Shown here in pieces: positions 21,493-28,964 of a DNA stretch of 39,229 nucleotides. The position numbers and the translations under genes are program-made. The stretch comes from CAYIEH01 sp964362385. GTDB lineage: Bacteria; Patescibacteriota; Minisyncoccia; UBA6257; UBA9933. The stretch is taken from assembly GCA_964362385.1 (NCBI GenBank), contig CAYIEH010000001.1:1-39229 (forward strand). Direction: 5' to 3'. Numbering within the stretch: the stretch's first letter is position 1; each line of letters opens with the position of its first letter. A model generated the notes under the pieces. The model made no database searches. It had not been told where the DNA came from and was given only the letters and a program-made list of their open reading frames with translations.

Positions 21493-21795
21493 TTATTTAG
21501 GCGACTTCTCGTCGGCTTTTTTCTCCAATTCCTTTTGCATTTTCCCGCCATGCCTGATGAATTTTCTGGTTAGAGAAAATTCTCCTAAACGATGTCCAAC
21601 CATTTCTTCCGTGATTTTTACGGGAATAAATTCTTTCCCGTTATGGACGCCAAAAGTGAATCCGATCATTTCCGGTGAAATTTCCGAATCGCGGGACCAG
21701 GTTTTAATAGGCGTCTTGGTGTCCGCTCCTAATTTAGCTATTTTCTGAAGTAGCTTCAGATCAACATATGGGCCTTTTTTAGATGATCGTGACAT
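21493..21795 (-). CDS. rpsS: 30S ribosomal protein S19
   Basis: The 100-aa protein begins MSRSSKKGPYVDLKLLQKI and contains TWSRDSEISPEMIGFTFGVHNGKEFIPV and MVGHRLGEFSLTRKF, all diagnostic. S19 sits in the 30S head and binds S13. It is in the standard order rplB-rpsS-rplV. Confidence 0.98.
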   Translation of the reverse strand: MSRSSKKGPYVDLKLLQKIAKLGADTKTPIKTWSRDSEISPEMIGFTFGVHNGKEFIPVKITEEMVGHRLGEFSLTRKFIRHGGKMQKELEKKADEKSPK

Positions 21796-21826
21796 AATTT
21801 TAGTATATTTGCGTTTGATTCGTATA

Positions 21827-22654
21827 TTAACGATTATTCCTCCTTTTCACAATTAATTTACTTGACCATTTCTTTTTATTTCTGGTTTTTCTTCCGCCGG
21901 TAACTTTGCCCCATATTGTTTTCGGCCGCCTAGTGCCCCGAGGTTGTTTTCCTTCTCCGCCGCCATAAGGATGGTCTACCGGATTCATTGCCGTTCCTCT
22001 TACCGTCGGCCTTATTCCTAAATGTCTTGACCTTCCGGCTTTTCCGATATTAGTTAAATTATATTCCTGATTGGAAACCTGGCCAATTGAAGCATAACCT
22101 TCCGATAATACCTTTCTTACTTCTCCTGAAGAAAGTTTTATATTGGTATAATTTCCTTCTTGCGCTAAAACTTGGGCATAAGAACCAGCCGATCTTGAAA
22201 GTTGTCCGCCTTTTTTTGGATTCAATTCAATATTAAAAACAAAATAACCAACCGGAATATTTTTTAAAGCCAAACGATTGCCGTCTTTTAGCGGCGCGTT
22301 TTCCGACACAATAATTTCATTTCCCGCTTTCAACTCCTTTGAAGCTAAAATGTAACGCCTTTCACCGTCTTTATAAACAATTTTAGCGATGAAAGCGGTC
22401 CTGTACGGATCATACTCTATTGTTTCCACTCTCGCGGGAATATCCAGCTTATCCTGTTTAAAATCAATAAGGCGATAAAACTTTTTATTTCCGCCGCCCT
22501 GATGCCGCATTGTGATTCTTCCTTGGTTGTTTCTTCCGCTTCTTTTCGGCAATCTAACCAATAATTTCTTTTCTGGTTTGACCGCGCTTAATACGCCGTA
22601 ATCAACGGTTGTCATATGCCTTCTTGATGGAGTTGTGGGCTTGTATTTCTTCAT
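21827..22654 (-). CDS. rplB: 50S ribosomal protein L2
   Basis: The 275-aa protein has the N-terminal KYKPTTPSRRHMTTVDYGVL, the RNA-binding core with HQGGGNKKFYRLIDF, and the C-terminal TVRGTAMNPVDHPYGGGEGK containing the conserved histidine near the peptidyl-transferase centre. It lies between rplW and rpsS with a 31-nt gap to rpsS. Confidence 0.98.
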   Translation of the reverse strand: MKKYKPTTPSRRHMTTVDYGVLSAVKPEKKLLVRLPKRSGRNNQGRITMRHQGGGNKKFYRLIDFKQDKLDIPARVETIEYDPYRTAFIAKIVYKDGERRYILASKELKAGNEIIVSENAPLKDGNRLALKNIPVGYFVFNIELNPKKGGQLSRSAGSYAQVLAQEGNYTNIKLSSGEVRKVLSEGYASIGQVSNQEYNLTNIGKAGRSRHLGIRPTVRGTAMNPVDHPYGGGEGKQPRGTRRPKTIWGKVTGGRKTRNKKKWSSKLIVKRRNNR

Positions 22655-22698
22655 GGAAGTTTTTTCTATTTACTATTGGCTAGTGGCTAATAACTATT

Positions 22699-23055
22699 TT
22701 ATGTCGGCATTACATCTATTTTTTGACCTTTTTTCAGCATTACGATTGCTTTTTTATAATCGGGATTTCTTCCTGTATTTTTTCCAAAACGCGCGGGCTT
22801 GCCTTTAATATTTATCGTATTTACCGAAATAACACTGACTTTATAAATTAATTCAACAGCTTTCGCGATTTCCGACTTGTTTGCTTTTCTATCAACCAAA
22901 AAAACATATTTTCCTTCCGGCATGATCCGATGAGATTTTTCGCTAATCCACGGATGCTTAATAATGAAACTATTGCCGCCAGAACTTAAATTTAAAACCG
23001 CTGGTCTGGTTTTTTCTAACTTGCCGGTATTCTTTTTTTGTTTTCCGATAGCCAT
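22699..23055 (-). CDS. rplW: 50S ribosomal protein L23
   Basis: The 118-aa protein has an N-terminal extension of about 25 residues (Lys-rich, then LNLSSGGNSFI), followed by the L23 core with HPWISEKSHRI, YVFLVDRKANKSEIAKAVE and the C-terminal GRNPDYKKAIVMLKKGQKID. L23 is the trigger-factor dock at the tunnel exit. It follows rplD by 16 nt. Confidence 0.96.
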   Translation of the reverse strand: MAIGKQKKNTGKLEKTRPAVLNLSSGGNSFIIKHPWISEKSHRIMPEGKYVFLVDRKANKSEIAKAVELIYKVSVISVNTINIKGKPARFGKNTGRNPDYKKAIVMLKKGQKIDVMPT

Positions 23056-23071
23056 AGTATTTATAAATCAA

Positions 23072-23707
23072 TTAATGATTGATTTTATAATTTTTCTCAA
23101 TTTCTGAAACAGCTTTTGATTCTAAAATTATATATTTGTGATTTAATAAGTCATAGACGTTCAATGAATTAGGGCTTAAAGTGTCTACGTTTTTAATGTT
23201 TGAAATCGCTTTTGAAAAATTCTTATTGGTATTTTCCAGGATTAAAAGATTTTTTGATCTTAAATCAATGAAATTTTTCAACGTGCCTGCCCATTCCTTA
23301 GTTTTATTTTTTAATCCTTCAAACTTATCAATAATTATCAATTCTTTGTCTTTTAATTTTTTAGAAAGCAAGGAAAAAGTCGCTATCCGTTTCATTTTTT
23401 TGTTTATTTTTTTCGCAAATATTCTTTCTTTTAACGGACCGTGGGTGGCGCCGCCGCCAATCCAAAGCGGCGAACGAATTGAACCGTGCCTTGCCCGACC
23501 AGTGCCTTTCTGCTTCCACGGCTTTCTGCCGCCGCCTCTTACTTCGCTTCTGTCTTTTGCATGAGCCCAAGGTTCGCGACGATTTGCCAATTGCGCCAAA
23601 AGCGCCTGATGAACTAAATCAGAATTCCATTTAATTCCAAAAATCTTATCAGATAATTCCATTGTTCCGACTTTTTCTTTTTTTTGATTCAAAACGTCTA
23701 TAATCAT
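23072..23707 (-). CDS. rplD: 50S ribosomal protein L4
   Basis: The 211-aa protein has the tunnel-lining loop region RREPWAHAKDRSEVRGGGRK plus PWKQKGTGRARHGSIRSPLW, diagnostic of L4, and a Rossmann-like C-terminal part. In E. coli L4 represses its own operon by attenuation in the leader; the rplC leader here carries terminator-like hairpins (24446-24490 and 24537-24594), so a related feedback is conceivable but unproven. Confidence 0.97.
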   Translation of the reverse strand: MIIDVLNQKKEKVGTMELSDKIFGIKWNSDLVHQALLAQLANRREPWAHAKDRSEVRGGGRKPWKQKGTGRARHGSIRSPLWIGGGATHGPLKERIFAKKINKKMKRIATFSLLSKKLKDKELIIIDKFEGLKNKTKEWAGTLKNFIDLRSKNLLILENTNKNFSKAISNIKNVDTLSPNSLNVYDLLNHKYIILESKAVSEIEKNYKINH

Positions 23708-23757
23708 AGATGTGAGAGATGAGATATGAGAAAATCAAAAATCCTAATATCTCATTT

Positions 23758-24390
23758 CTAATTTCTAATTTCCAATAATGTTCCTTTCATTCCCGGAACC
23801 GCTCCTTTAATCATTAAAATATTTTTATCTTTATCAATTTCAATAATTTTTAAATTTTTAACAGCTATACGTTCCTGCCCCATACGACCAGCCATTTTAA
23901 GTCCCGGCAAAACTCTTTGCGGCGCGGTTGAGCCGATTGAGCCCGGCGCTCTATGACGATTTTTCTGGCCGTGAGTTTTTGGTCCGCCGTGAAAGCCGTG
24001 TCTTTTCACGACTCCCTGAAAACCTCGTCCCTTATTCAATCCACTGACTTTCACTTTGTCGCCCTCTGAAAATTGCTCAACAGTTAAAATGTCCCCTACT
24101 TTGAAATTATCTGCGTTAGTCTGCGTTGTAATCCGCGTTAATCCGCGATCCAAGCGAAATTCGCGAAGATAACGGAAATTTCCCAAGTCCTTCAAATGAC
24201 CTTTGAGCGGTTTGTTTAATTTTTTCCTGGTTGAGTCAAAACCGACTTGAACCGCCTGATAGCCGTCTTTTTCTTTTGTCTTAACCTGGGTAATTACTGC
24301 CGGGCTGGCTTGAATTACCGTTACCGGAACAGCTTTATCATTTTTCCAAATCTGGGTCATTTTCAGTTTTTTACCTAAAATAAATGCCAT
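23758..24390 (-). CDS. rplC: 50S ribosomal protein L3
   Basis: This is the first gene of the cluster; rpsJ (S10), which normally precedes it, is not in the window. The 210-aa protein has MAFILGKKLKMTQIW and the diagnostic RGFQGVVKRHGFHGGPKTHG with GSIGSTAPQRVLPGLKMAG, the loop that reaches toward the peptidyl-transferase centre. A strong promoter and a leader of about 220 nt precede it. Confidence 0.97.
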   Translation of the reverse strand: MAFILGKKLKMTQIWKNDKAVPVTVIQASPAVITQVKTKEKDGYQAVQVGFDSTRKKLNKPLKGHLKDLGNFRYLREFRLDRGLTRITTQTNADNFKVGDILTVEQFSEGDKVKVSGLNKGRGFQGVVKRHGFHGGPKTHGQKNRHRAPGSIGSTAPQRVLPGLKMAGRMGQERIAVKNLKIIEIDKDKNILMIKGAVPGMKGTLLEIRN

Positions 24391-24398
24391 AATTGTTG

Positions 24399-24433
24399 CT
24401 AAATTTTATTCGCCTAACGGCTCTAAAATTTAG
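24399..24433 (-). promoter_or_regulatory. hairpin just upstream of the rplC start codon
   Basis: A 10-bp stem CTAAATTTTA (24399-24408) / TAAAATTTAG (24424-24433) ends 9 nt before the rplC ATG. A related sequence (AAATTTTATTGCCTACGG...TCTAAAATTTAGAC) lies after rplF at 16301-16335. It may modulate ribosome access, since no Shine-Dalgarno is evident. Confidence 0.45.
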
Positions 24434-24445
24434 ACAAAACACTCA

Positions 24446-24490
24446 ATAAAAAAAGAGGGATTTAGCGCCCCCTTTTCCTGCGGCTAAATC
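24446..24490 (-). terminator. attenuator-like terminator in the rplC leader
   Basis: Minus strand: GATTTAGC (24483-24490) pairs with GCTAAATC (24459-24466), followed by CCTC and seven T residues (24448-24454). It lies downstream of the promoter at 24622-24650 and upstream of rplC, so it can act as a transcription attenuator. Confidence 0.7.
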
Positions 24491-24536
24491 TTCTTAAATT
24501 ATCAATAAGATAGAAAAATCTTATATGATTTTAATG

Positions 24537-24594
24537 TAAAAATCAATCCTTCGGTTATCTCAGGATTGATGCTGAATTTTATCGAATGCATCAA
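24537..24594 (-). promoter_or_regulatory. REP-derived double hairpin with exclusive pairings in the rplC leader
   Basis: Minus-strand arm TTGATGC (24566-24572 complement at 24588-24594) pairs with GCATCAA, while the overlapping ATCAATCC (24563-24570) pairs with GGATTGAT (24542-24549), followed by TTTT. The two hairpins share bases and exclude each other, a terminator/anti-terminator geometry. The loops carry ATTCGATAAAATTCA and TGAGATAACCGAA, boxes of the repeat family at 28637. Confidence 0.55.
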
Positions 24595-24621
24595 CATTTT
24601 TTTGAATTTTGATACATAAAA

Positions 24622-24650
24622 AAGATAGCAAATATCATTAAATCTGTCAA
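24622..24650 (-). promoter_or_regulatory. strong promoter of the ribosomal-protein operon
   Basis: Minus strand: consensus -35 TTGACA (24645-24650), a 17-nt spacer and -10 TATCTT (24622-24627) preceded by TGC, i.e. an extended -10. The predicted start is near 24615. It lies just past the kinase stop codon at 24682. Confidence 0.8.
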
Positions 24651-24681
24651 CAAAAATTGTACTTTGATAATTCCCCGGATT

Positions 24682-25269
24682 TTAATTATGTCCTTTGGGA
24701 TGCCTTGCCTTACACTCGGCAATTATCTTGTCAATTTCGGCATAAAGACATCCGATATCATTACTATTATCAATCACGTAATCAGCGATGTTTTTCAAAG
24801 ATTTTATCTGAAGCTCTGATTCTTGACTAAGCTCTTTTTTAAATTGCTCAAAAGTTTTGGCGTTGTCGTCTTTATTTTCGCCGCGTTTTGAAATTCTTTC
24901 ATGGCGTTTTTCTATATCCGCTTCTATATAAACAAGCTTAAATTCCGGGAGTTCTTTCAGAAATTTTATATCCGCTTCCCTTCTTACTCCGTCCACCACG
25001 ACTATTTCATTTAAATCATTTTTTACCTCTTGCGTTATAACCCGCGCCAAAATGTCCTGGCCGAAATTTTCGCGCAAGACAGTGGAAAGTTTTTGCATAT
25101 TTCCCCTTATTTCTTCAAGGTATAACCGTTCCAAAATATCGCGGAGCGCTGTTGAAAATCTGTAAATTTTTGCTTTATAATTTTTTGAAATATATTCTGC
25201 TGCCGTTCCTTTCCCGCTCGCCATTTCTCCCGCCAAACCCAAAATTAACTTTTTTTCATCACATATCAT
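24682..25269 (-). CDS. P-loop nucleotide kinase (dNMP kinase/dephospho-CoA-kinase-like)
   Basis: The 195-aa protein begins with a Walker A motif GLAGEMASGKGT (11-22) and contains RFSTALRDIL, a NFGQDILARVI segment, VVVDGVRREADIKFLKEL (a Walker B-like stretch) and an Arg-rich LID (EKRHERISKRGE). This is the layout of small nucleoside-monophosphate and dephospho-CoA kinases. Its start overlaps the dCMP-deaminase gene by 11 nt, so the pair is translationally coupled; a deoxynucleotide-monophosphate kinase that works with the deaminase in dTTP supply is the most economical reading. The exact substrate cannot be set from sequence. Confidence 0.75.
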   Translation of the reverse strand: MICDEKKLILGLAGEMASGKGTAAEYISKNYKAKIYRFSTALRDILERLYLEEIRGNMQKLSTVLRENFGQDILARVITQEVKNDLNEIVVVDGVRREADIKFLKELPEFKLVYIEADIEKRHERISKRGENKDDNAKTFEQFKKELSQESELQIKSLKNIADYVIDNSNDIGCLYAEIDKIIAECKARHPKGHN

Positions 25270-25747
25270 GATACTTTTGCGTCTCGTTATTGACTAAAAC
25301 ATATTCAACTCCCGCTTCCTTAAAAATTTCTTTGCTTTTTCCTCCGGCGTGATAATCTTTATTGCATACCACCCTTTTTATTCCCGAGTTAATAATCATT
25401 TTTGCGCAAGTATAACACGGCGTCATATGACAATACAGCGTTGCTCCGTCAAGCGCCGTGCCAAATCGAGCGGCATTGGCAATGGCATTCTGTTCCGCGT
25501 GAGCCGTCCGTATGCAATGGCGGCTCTGACTTTCGTCTTCGTTTATAACCGTATACATTTCATGGCCAATATCATCGCAGTGCTTCGAGCCGATTGGAGA
25601 GCCGACATAGCCGCTCGCCAATATCCTTTTATCTTTCACGACAACGCAACCCGATCTTCCCCTGTCGCAGGTTCCGCGCGTTCCTACTACTTGCACAAGA
25701 TTTAAAAAATATTCATCCCAGGAAGGACGCTTATGTTTCTCACTCAT
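25259..25747 (-). CDS. dCMP deaminase family protein
   Basis: It is likely to convert dCMP to dUMP, the precursor for dTMP. The 162-aa protein has the zinc-deaminase motifs HAE (H83, catalytic E85) and PCYTC (C111, C114), with the ComEB/dCMP-deaminase N-terminal RPSWDEYFLNLVQVVGTRGTC and an additional metal-site candidate at C57/H62. It overlaps the downstream kinase gene, making a two-gene pyrimidine-nucleotide unit. Confidence 0.92.
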   Translation of the reverse strand: MSEKHKRPSWDEYFLNLVQVVGTRGTCDRGRSGCVVVKDKRILASGYVGSPIGSKHCDDIGHEMYTVINEDESQSRHCIRTAHAEQNAIANAARFGTALDGATLYCHMTPCYTCAKMIINSGIKRVVCNKDYHAGGKSKEIFKEAGVEYVLVNNETQKYHDM

Positions 25748-25790
25748 TAAATCAATTATAACACAATATTAAAAATCAGAAAATAATTCG

Positions 25791-25822
25791 TAAAAAATTA
25801 AGGAGGTACTTCACCTCCTTAA
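25791..25822 (-). terminator. terminator of the 159-aa orphan gene
   Basis: Minus strand: TTAAGGAGGT, loop, ACCTCCTTAA (25798-25822, perfect except for the loop) followed by TTTTTT (25792-25797). It carries both an AAGGAGGT box and its anti-Shine-Dalgarno-like complement, paired with each other. Confidence 0.85.
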
Positions 25823-25862
25823 TCGTTGTCGTTTTAATCGCCACCATTACAGGATTGTTTTT

Positions 25863-26342
25863 TCATATAAGACCCGCAACCTTTTGGTATAAATACTCAA
25901 AGAATTCTCTTGCCAGCAAAATTTCTTTTTCTTCCAGCACTGCCGTGGAATTCTGTTGCAAGGTCAAAAGGGTGTTGTGAATCTTTATCCCGAATTGGAC
26001 GAATTCAGGCGACAACACCATGTCGCGTTCAATAAGTTTTAAATCTTTTATCGCCTCCAGCATGTAACCTGCCAATACCAATCCTTCAGAGGTTAGCGGA
26101 AATTCTGAAAAATCCTTTTCTCCTTTTATCAGAAGCATGCCGCCAATCATCTTTTTCATAAACTCTATTCCTTCGTCTAATGTGCGGTTGTAATTCACCA
26201 TTTTTGACAATTTGCTGCTTTTTAGAACACTATCAAAAATGATTTGGAGGTGGATGAACAAAAATGCGTAATTATACAATTTTGCTCTTTTACTAAAATC
26301 CCCGCTCTCGCATTCGTGACTGATAACACCTGCTTTTATCAT
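25863..26342 (-). CDS. hypothetical protein, 159 aa, orphan
   Basis: I do not recognise the family. It is predicted almost all-helical and soluble, with no transmembrane segment, and contains FLFIHLQIIFDSVLKSSKL, a LTSEGLVLAGYMLEAIKDL helix and a C-terminal LAREFFEYLYQKVAGLI. The gene is monocistronic: promoter-like elements lie upstream, GGGGGTATAGG precedes the ATG, and a strong terminator follows. It sits between groEL and the dCMP-deaminase pair. It shares with 204-656 and 32167-32451 the look of a self-contained small gene with its own signals. Function unknown. Confidence 0.75.
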   Translation of the reverse strand: MIKAGVISHECESGDFSKRAKLYNYAFLFIHLQIIFDSVLKSSKLSKMVNYNRTLDEGIEFMKKMIGGMLLIKGEKDFSEFPLTSEGLVLAGYMLEAIKDLKLIERDMVLSPEFVQFGIKIHNTLLTLQQNSTAVLEEKEILLAREFFEYLYQKVAGLI

Positions 26343-26379
26343 ATCCTATACCCCCTGTAAATAATTTTATGTCCTGTTT

Positions 26380-26409
26380 TTATAATACCACAAAAATTGC
26401 TTAAAGCGC
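26380..26409 (-). promoter_or_regulatory. probable promoter of the 159-aa gene
   Basis: Minus strand: TATTAT around 26380-26385 and TTGCGC around 26404-26409, with an 18-nt spacer. The -35 is only a partial match, so this is tentative. Confidence 0.4.
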
Positions 26410-26422
26410 AAATTTATTTACC

Positions 26423-26452
26423 AGAAAACCGCCCTGATTGAGGCGGTTTTCT
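26423..26452. terminator. bidirectional terminator after groEL
   Basis: Perfect 11-bp inverted repeat AGAAAACCGCC (26423-26433) / GGCGGTTTTCT (26442-26452) with an 8-nt loop, 31 nt beyond the groEL stop codon. A GC core with flanking A/T tracts makes it a good terminator in either direction. Confidence 0.85.
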
Positions 26453-26482
26453 AATACTTGTTTATACCTGCTTAAATCTATT

Positions 26483-28123
26483 TTAATATTCCTCTCCCAT
26501 CATCGATCCGTGATTATGTTCTTTTTCTTTCTTTTCCGGAATATTGGCGATAGCTGCTCCGATAGTAAGATAATTGCTGGCAACCGAAACCGCGTTGATG
26601 AAAGCTGTTTTTACCACTTTAAGCGGGTCAATAATTCCGGCTTCTTTAAGATTGGCGATTTTATTTATCAGGGCGTTAAAACCCATCCATTCGTTTTTAG
26701 AATTTACTTTTTCCTTTTTAAGATTCTCAATGATCTTTTCAGGAGACTCCCCGCTGTTATTAATAATTGCGCGAAGCGGAGCTTCTATGGTTTTTCGTAA
26801 AATTAAATTCGCTTCATCTGACAGCGATTCTCCTGATCCGGCTGAAACAGCGCTAATGGCATTAAAAAGCGCGATGCCTCCGCCCGGCACAATGCCTTCT
26901 TCCATTGCGGCGCGAGTGGCGGACACAGCGTCTTCCACCCTTTGTTTCAATTCTTTTTGGGCGGATTCGGTCGGAGCGCCAACTTTAATAATGGCAACGC
27001 CGCCAATAAGTTTTCCAAGCCGCTCCTGCATTTTTTCCTTGTCAAAATCAGAATCGGTTTTTTTGATTTGCGCCCTTATCTGGCTGATTCTGTCGTCAAT
27101 CGTTTTTTTGTCACCTTTCCCGCCCACAATTATTGTTTCGTCTTTTGTGGAAATCACGCGGTGAGCATGGCCTAAATCGGAAATTTCAACATTTTCCAGT
27201 TTTTTGCCCAAATCTTCCGCGATAAATTTCGCGCCAGTTACAATCGCGATATCTTCCAGCATTTCTTTCCGGCGATCGCCGAAACCGGGCGCTTTTATCG
27301 CCAGAGCGCTGAAGATGCCGCGCAATTTATTAACAACCAAAGTCGCCAACGCTTCTCCTTCAACATCGTCGGCGATAATCACCAACTCCTTTTTGCCGCC
27401 TTGAATCAATTTTTCCAGAACAGGAACCAATTCGGCAATTGACGAAATTTTTTTGTCAGTGACCAAAATATGCGGCTCTTCCAAAACCGCCTCCATCCTT
27501 TCAGCGTTGGTAATCATATAAGAAGAAATATAACCCCTGTCAAATTGCATACCCTCAACGATTTCATGAGAATTTCCAATGGAGTTGGAATCTTCAACCG
27601 CAACTACTCCTTCTTTTCCGACTTTTTCCATAACCTGCGCGATTAATTCGCCGATTTCAGAATCCTTGGCCGAAAGTGTCGCCACTTCTTTGATTTTCTT
27701 ATTGTCGTTAATAAGCTCTTTTTGAGCTTCAAGCGCCTTTATAATCGCGCCGCTCGCTTTTTTGATTTCTTCCGCAAGTTGGATGACATTAAATCCTTTA
27801 TCGCGGATAATGCGCTCGCCTTCATCAATCATTGCGTGCGCCAAAACAACGGAGGTGGTTGTTCCGTCGCCCACGTTATCATTAGTTTTTTCGGCCGCTT
27901 GTTTGATAAATTCCGCGCCGAGATTCTCGTACTTCCCTTCCAGTTCAATTTCCTTGGCAACGGTAACGCCGTCAAAAGTGACCTGCGGGGCGCCGTAGCC
28001 CTTTTCAATCACAACTGCTCTGCCGCGGGGACCCAAAGTCATTCTGACCGCATCCGCCAATTTGTCTATTCCTTTTTTTAATGCCATTCTGGCATCTTCA
28101 TTAAATAAAATTTGCTTTGACAT
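26483..28123 (-). CDS. groEL: chaperonin GroEL (60 kDa)
   Basis: The 546-aa subunit of the chaperonin ring has the ATP-site signatures LGPRGR, VGDGTTTSVVLAHAM and the equatorial GGGIALFNAI, with the apical region between about 190 and 375. The C-terminus reads KEHNHGSMMGEEY and lacks the repeated GGM tail of many GroELs. It follows groES (97-212-nt spacer depending on the groES start used) and is terminated by the hairpin at 26423-26452. No CIRCE element is seen upstream of the pair. Confidence 0.98.
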   Translation of the reverse strand: MSKQILFNEDARMALKKGIDKLADAVRMTLGPRGRAVVIEKGYGAPQVTFDGVTVAKEIELEGKYENLGAEFIKQAAEKTNDNVGDGTTTSVVLAHAMIDEGERIIRDKGFNVIQLAEEIKKASGAIIKALEAQKELINDNKKIKEVATLSAKDSEIGELIAQVMEKVGKEGVVAVEDSNSIGNSHEIVEGMQFDRGYISSYMITNAERMEAVLEEPHILVTDKKISSIAELVPVLEKLIQGGKKELVIIADDVEGEALATLVVNKLRGIFSALAIKAPGFGDRRKEMLEDIAIVTGAKFIAEDLGKKLENVEISDLGHAHRVISTKDETIIVGGKGDKKTIDDRISQIRAQIKKTDSDFDKEKMQERLGKLIGGVAIIKVGAPTESAQKELKQRVEDAVSATRAAMEEGIVPGGGIALFNAISAVSAGSGESLSDEANLILRKTIEAPLRAIINNSGESPEKIIENLKKEKVNSKNEWMGFNALINKIANLKEAGIIDPLKVVKTAFINAVSVASNYLTIGAAIANIPEKKEKEHNHGSMMGEEY

Positions 28124-28220
28124 AAATTTTCATAGCGACTTTAATATACGAATTCACTCGAATGACCCTAATATAAAATTCGTAAATTCGTGTGTCATTC
28201 GTAATTGGTGTCGCTTATCA

Positions 28221-28508
28221 CTATTCTATTATTGCCAATATATCTTCTTCGTCCCCGACTAAATATTTTTTGCCGTCAATTTCTATTTCATCAGGTCCGT
28301 ATTTTTTAAATAAAACAATGTCTCCGACCTTGACCGACATCAAAATTCTTTCACCCTTGTCATTTAATTTACCTGGTCCAGCCGCAAAAATTTTGCCCTT
28401 GATAGGCTTATGTTCCGCAGTCTCCGGCAAAACTATGCCTGATTTGGTTGTTTTTTCCTCGTCAACAACCTCTATAAAAATATGATTAGATAATGGTTTA
28501 ATGTTCAT
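28221..28508 (-). CDS. groES: co-chaperonin GroES (10 kDa)
   Basis: I place the start at the ATG at 28508 (MNIKPLSNHIFIEVVDEEKTT, 95 aa), because this matches the family; an upstream GTG at 28523 would add five residues. The mobile loop region SGIVLPETAEHKPIKGKI and the C-terminal VLFKKYGPDEIEIDGKKYLVGDEEDILAIIE are typical. It forms a unit with groEL, with a 97-nt spacer made of ACGAATT-rich inverted repeats (about 28135-28205). Confidence 0.97.
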   Translation of the reverse strand: MNIKPLSNHIFIEVVDEEKTTKSGIVLPETAEHKPIKGKIFAAGPGKLNDKGERILMSVKVGDIVLFKKYGPDEIEIDGKKYLVGDEEDILAIIE

Positions 28509-28636
28509 GAATAACTTAGACACTAATATTAAATCCTTTTTGAATCTATTACTAGTCGCTAGTGGATAGTGGTTAATTACTATATTTATTTCCGACCTTA
28601 ATAACTTTTATATTTTATAAATTAAGAAATTAAAGT

Positions 28637-28887
28637 CAATACTTCGACTTTGCTCAGTATTGACCCTGAGTTTATCGAATGGGCCAATACTTCGACTTTG
28701 CTCAGTATTGACCCTGAGTTTATCGAATGGGCCAATACTNNNNNNNNNNNNNNNNNNNNNNNNNNNNNNNNNNNNNNNNNNNNNNNNNNNNNNNNNNNNN
28801 NNNNNNNNNNNNNNNNNNNNNNNNNNNNNNNNNNNNNNNTCGACTTTGCTCAGTATTGACCCTGAGTTTATCGAATGGATCAATACT
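28637..28887. repeat. 48-bp tandem repeat array of the TTCGACTTTGCTCAG family, interrupted by a gap
   Basis: Units start at 28637, 28685 and 28733, then a 100-N gap, then another at 28833 (partly in the gap) and a terminal CAATAC at 28881. Each unit has CAATAC/GTATTG arms and the paired boxes TTCGACTTTGCTCAG and CTGAGTTTATCGAA. There are no unique spacers. The 48-bp period is a multiple of three, and no stop codon appears in at least one frame per strand. The spacer between groES and rmuC (28524-28964) holds no gene. Confidence 0.95.
28740..28839. other. assembly gap of exactly 100 N
   Basis: A run of 100 N within the tandem array. One hundred is the usual placeholder for a gap of unknown size, and repeat phase across it (offset 4 from a multiple of 48) shows that it is not the real length. 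The true copy number is therefore unknown. Confidence 0.95.
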
Positions 28888-28964
28888 TTTTTTGTTTTGA
28901 AGCCACTATGGAATAAAAAAGGGGTTTTTAAAAGAACCTCTTTTTTCAGACTACGCCTACTCAT

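Noticed and set aside
25798..25822. Riboregulator with an exposed anti-Shine-Dalgarno
   Set aside because: The AAGGAGGT and ACCTCCTT boxes pair with each other and are followed by a T-run directly after a gene, so an ordinary terminator explains them.
28524..28640. CIRCE/HrcA operator upstream of groES
   Set aside because: No TTAGCACTC-n9-GAGTGCTAA-like dyad is present.
28637..28887. CRISPR array
   Set aside because: The repeats are directly tandem at a 48-bp period with no unique spacers and no cas genes nearby, so this is a simple tandem palindromic repeat.
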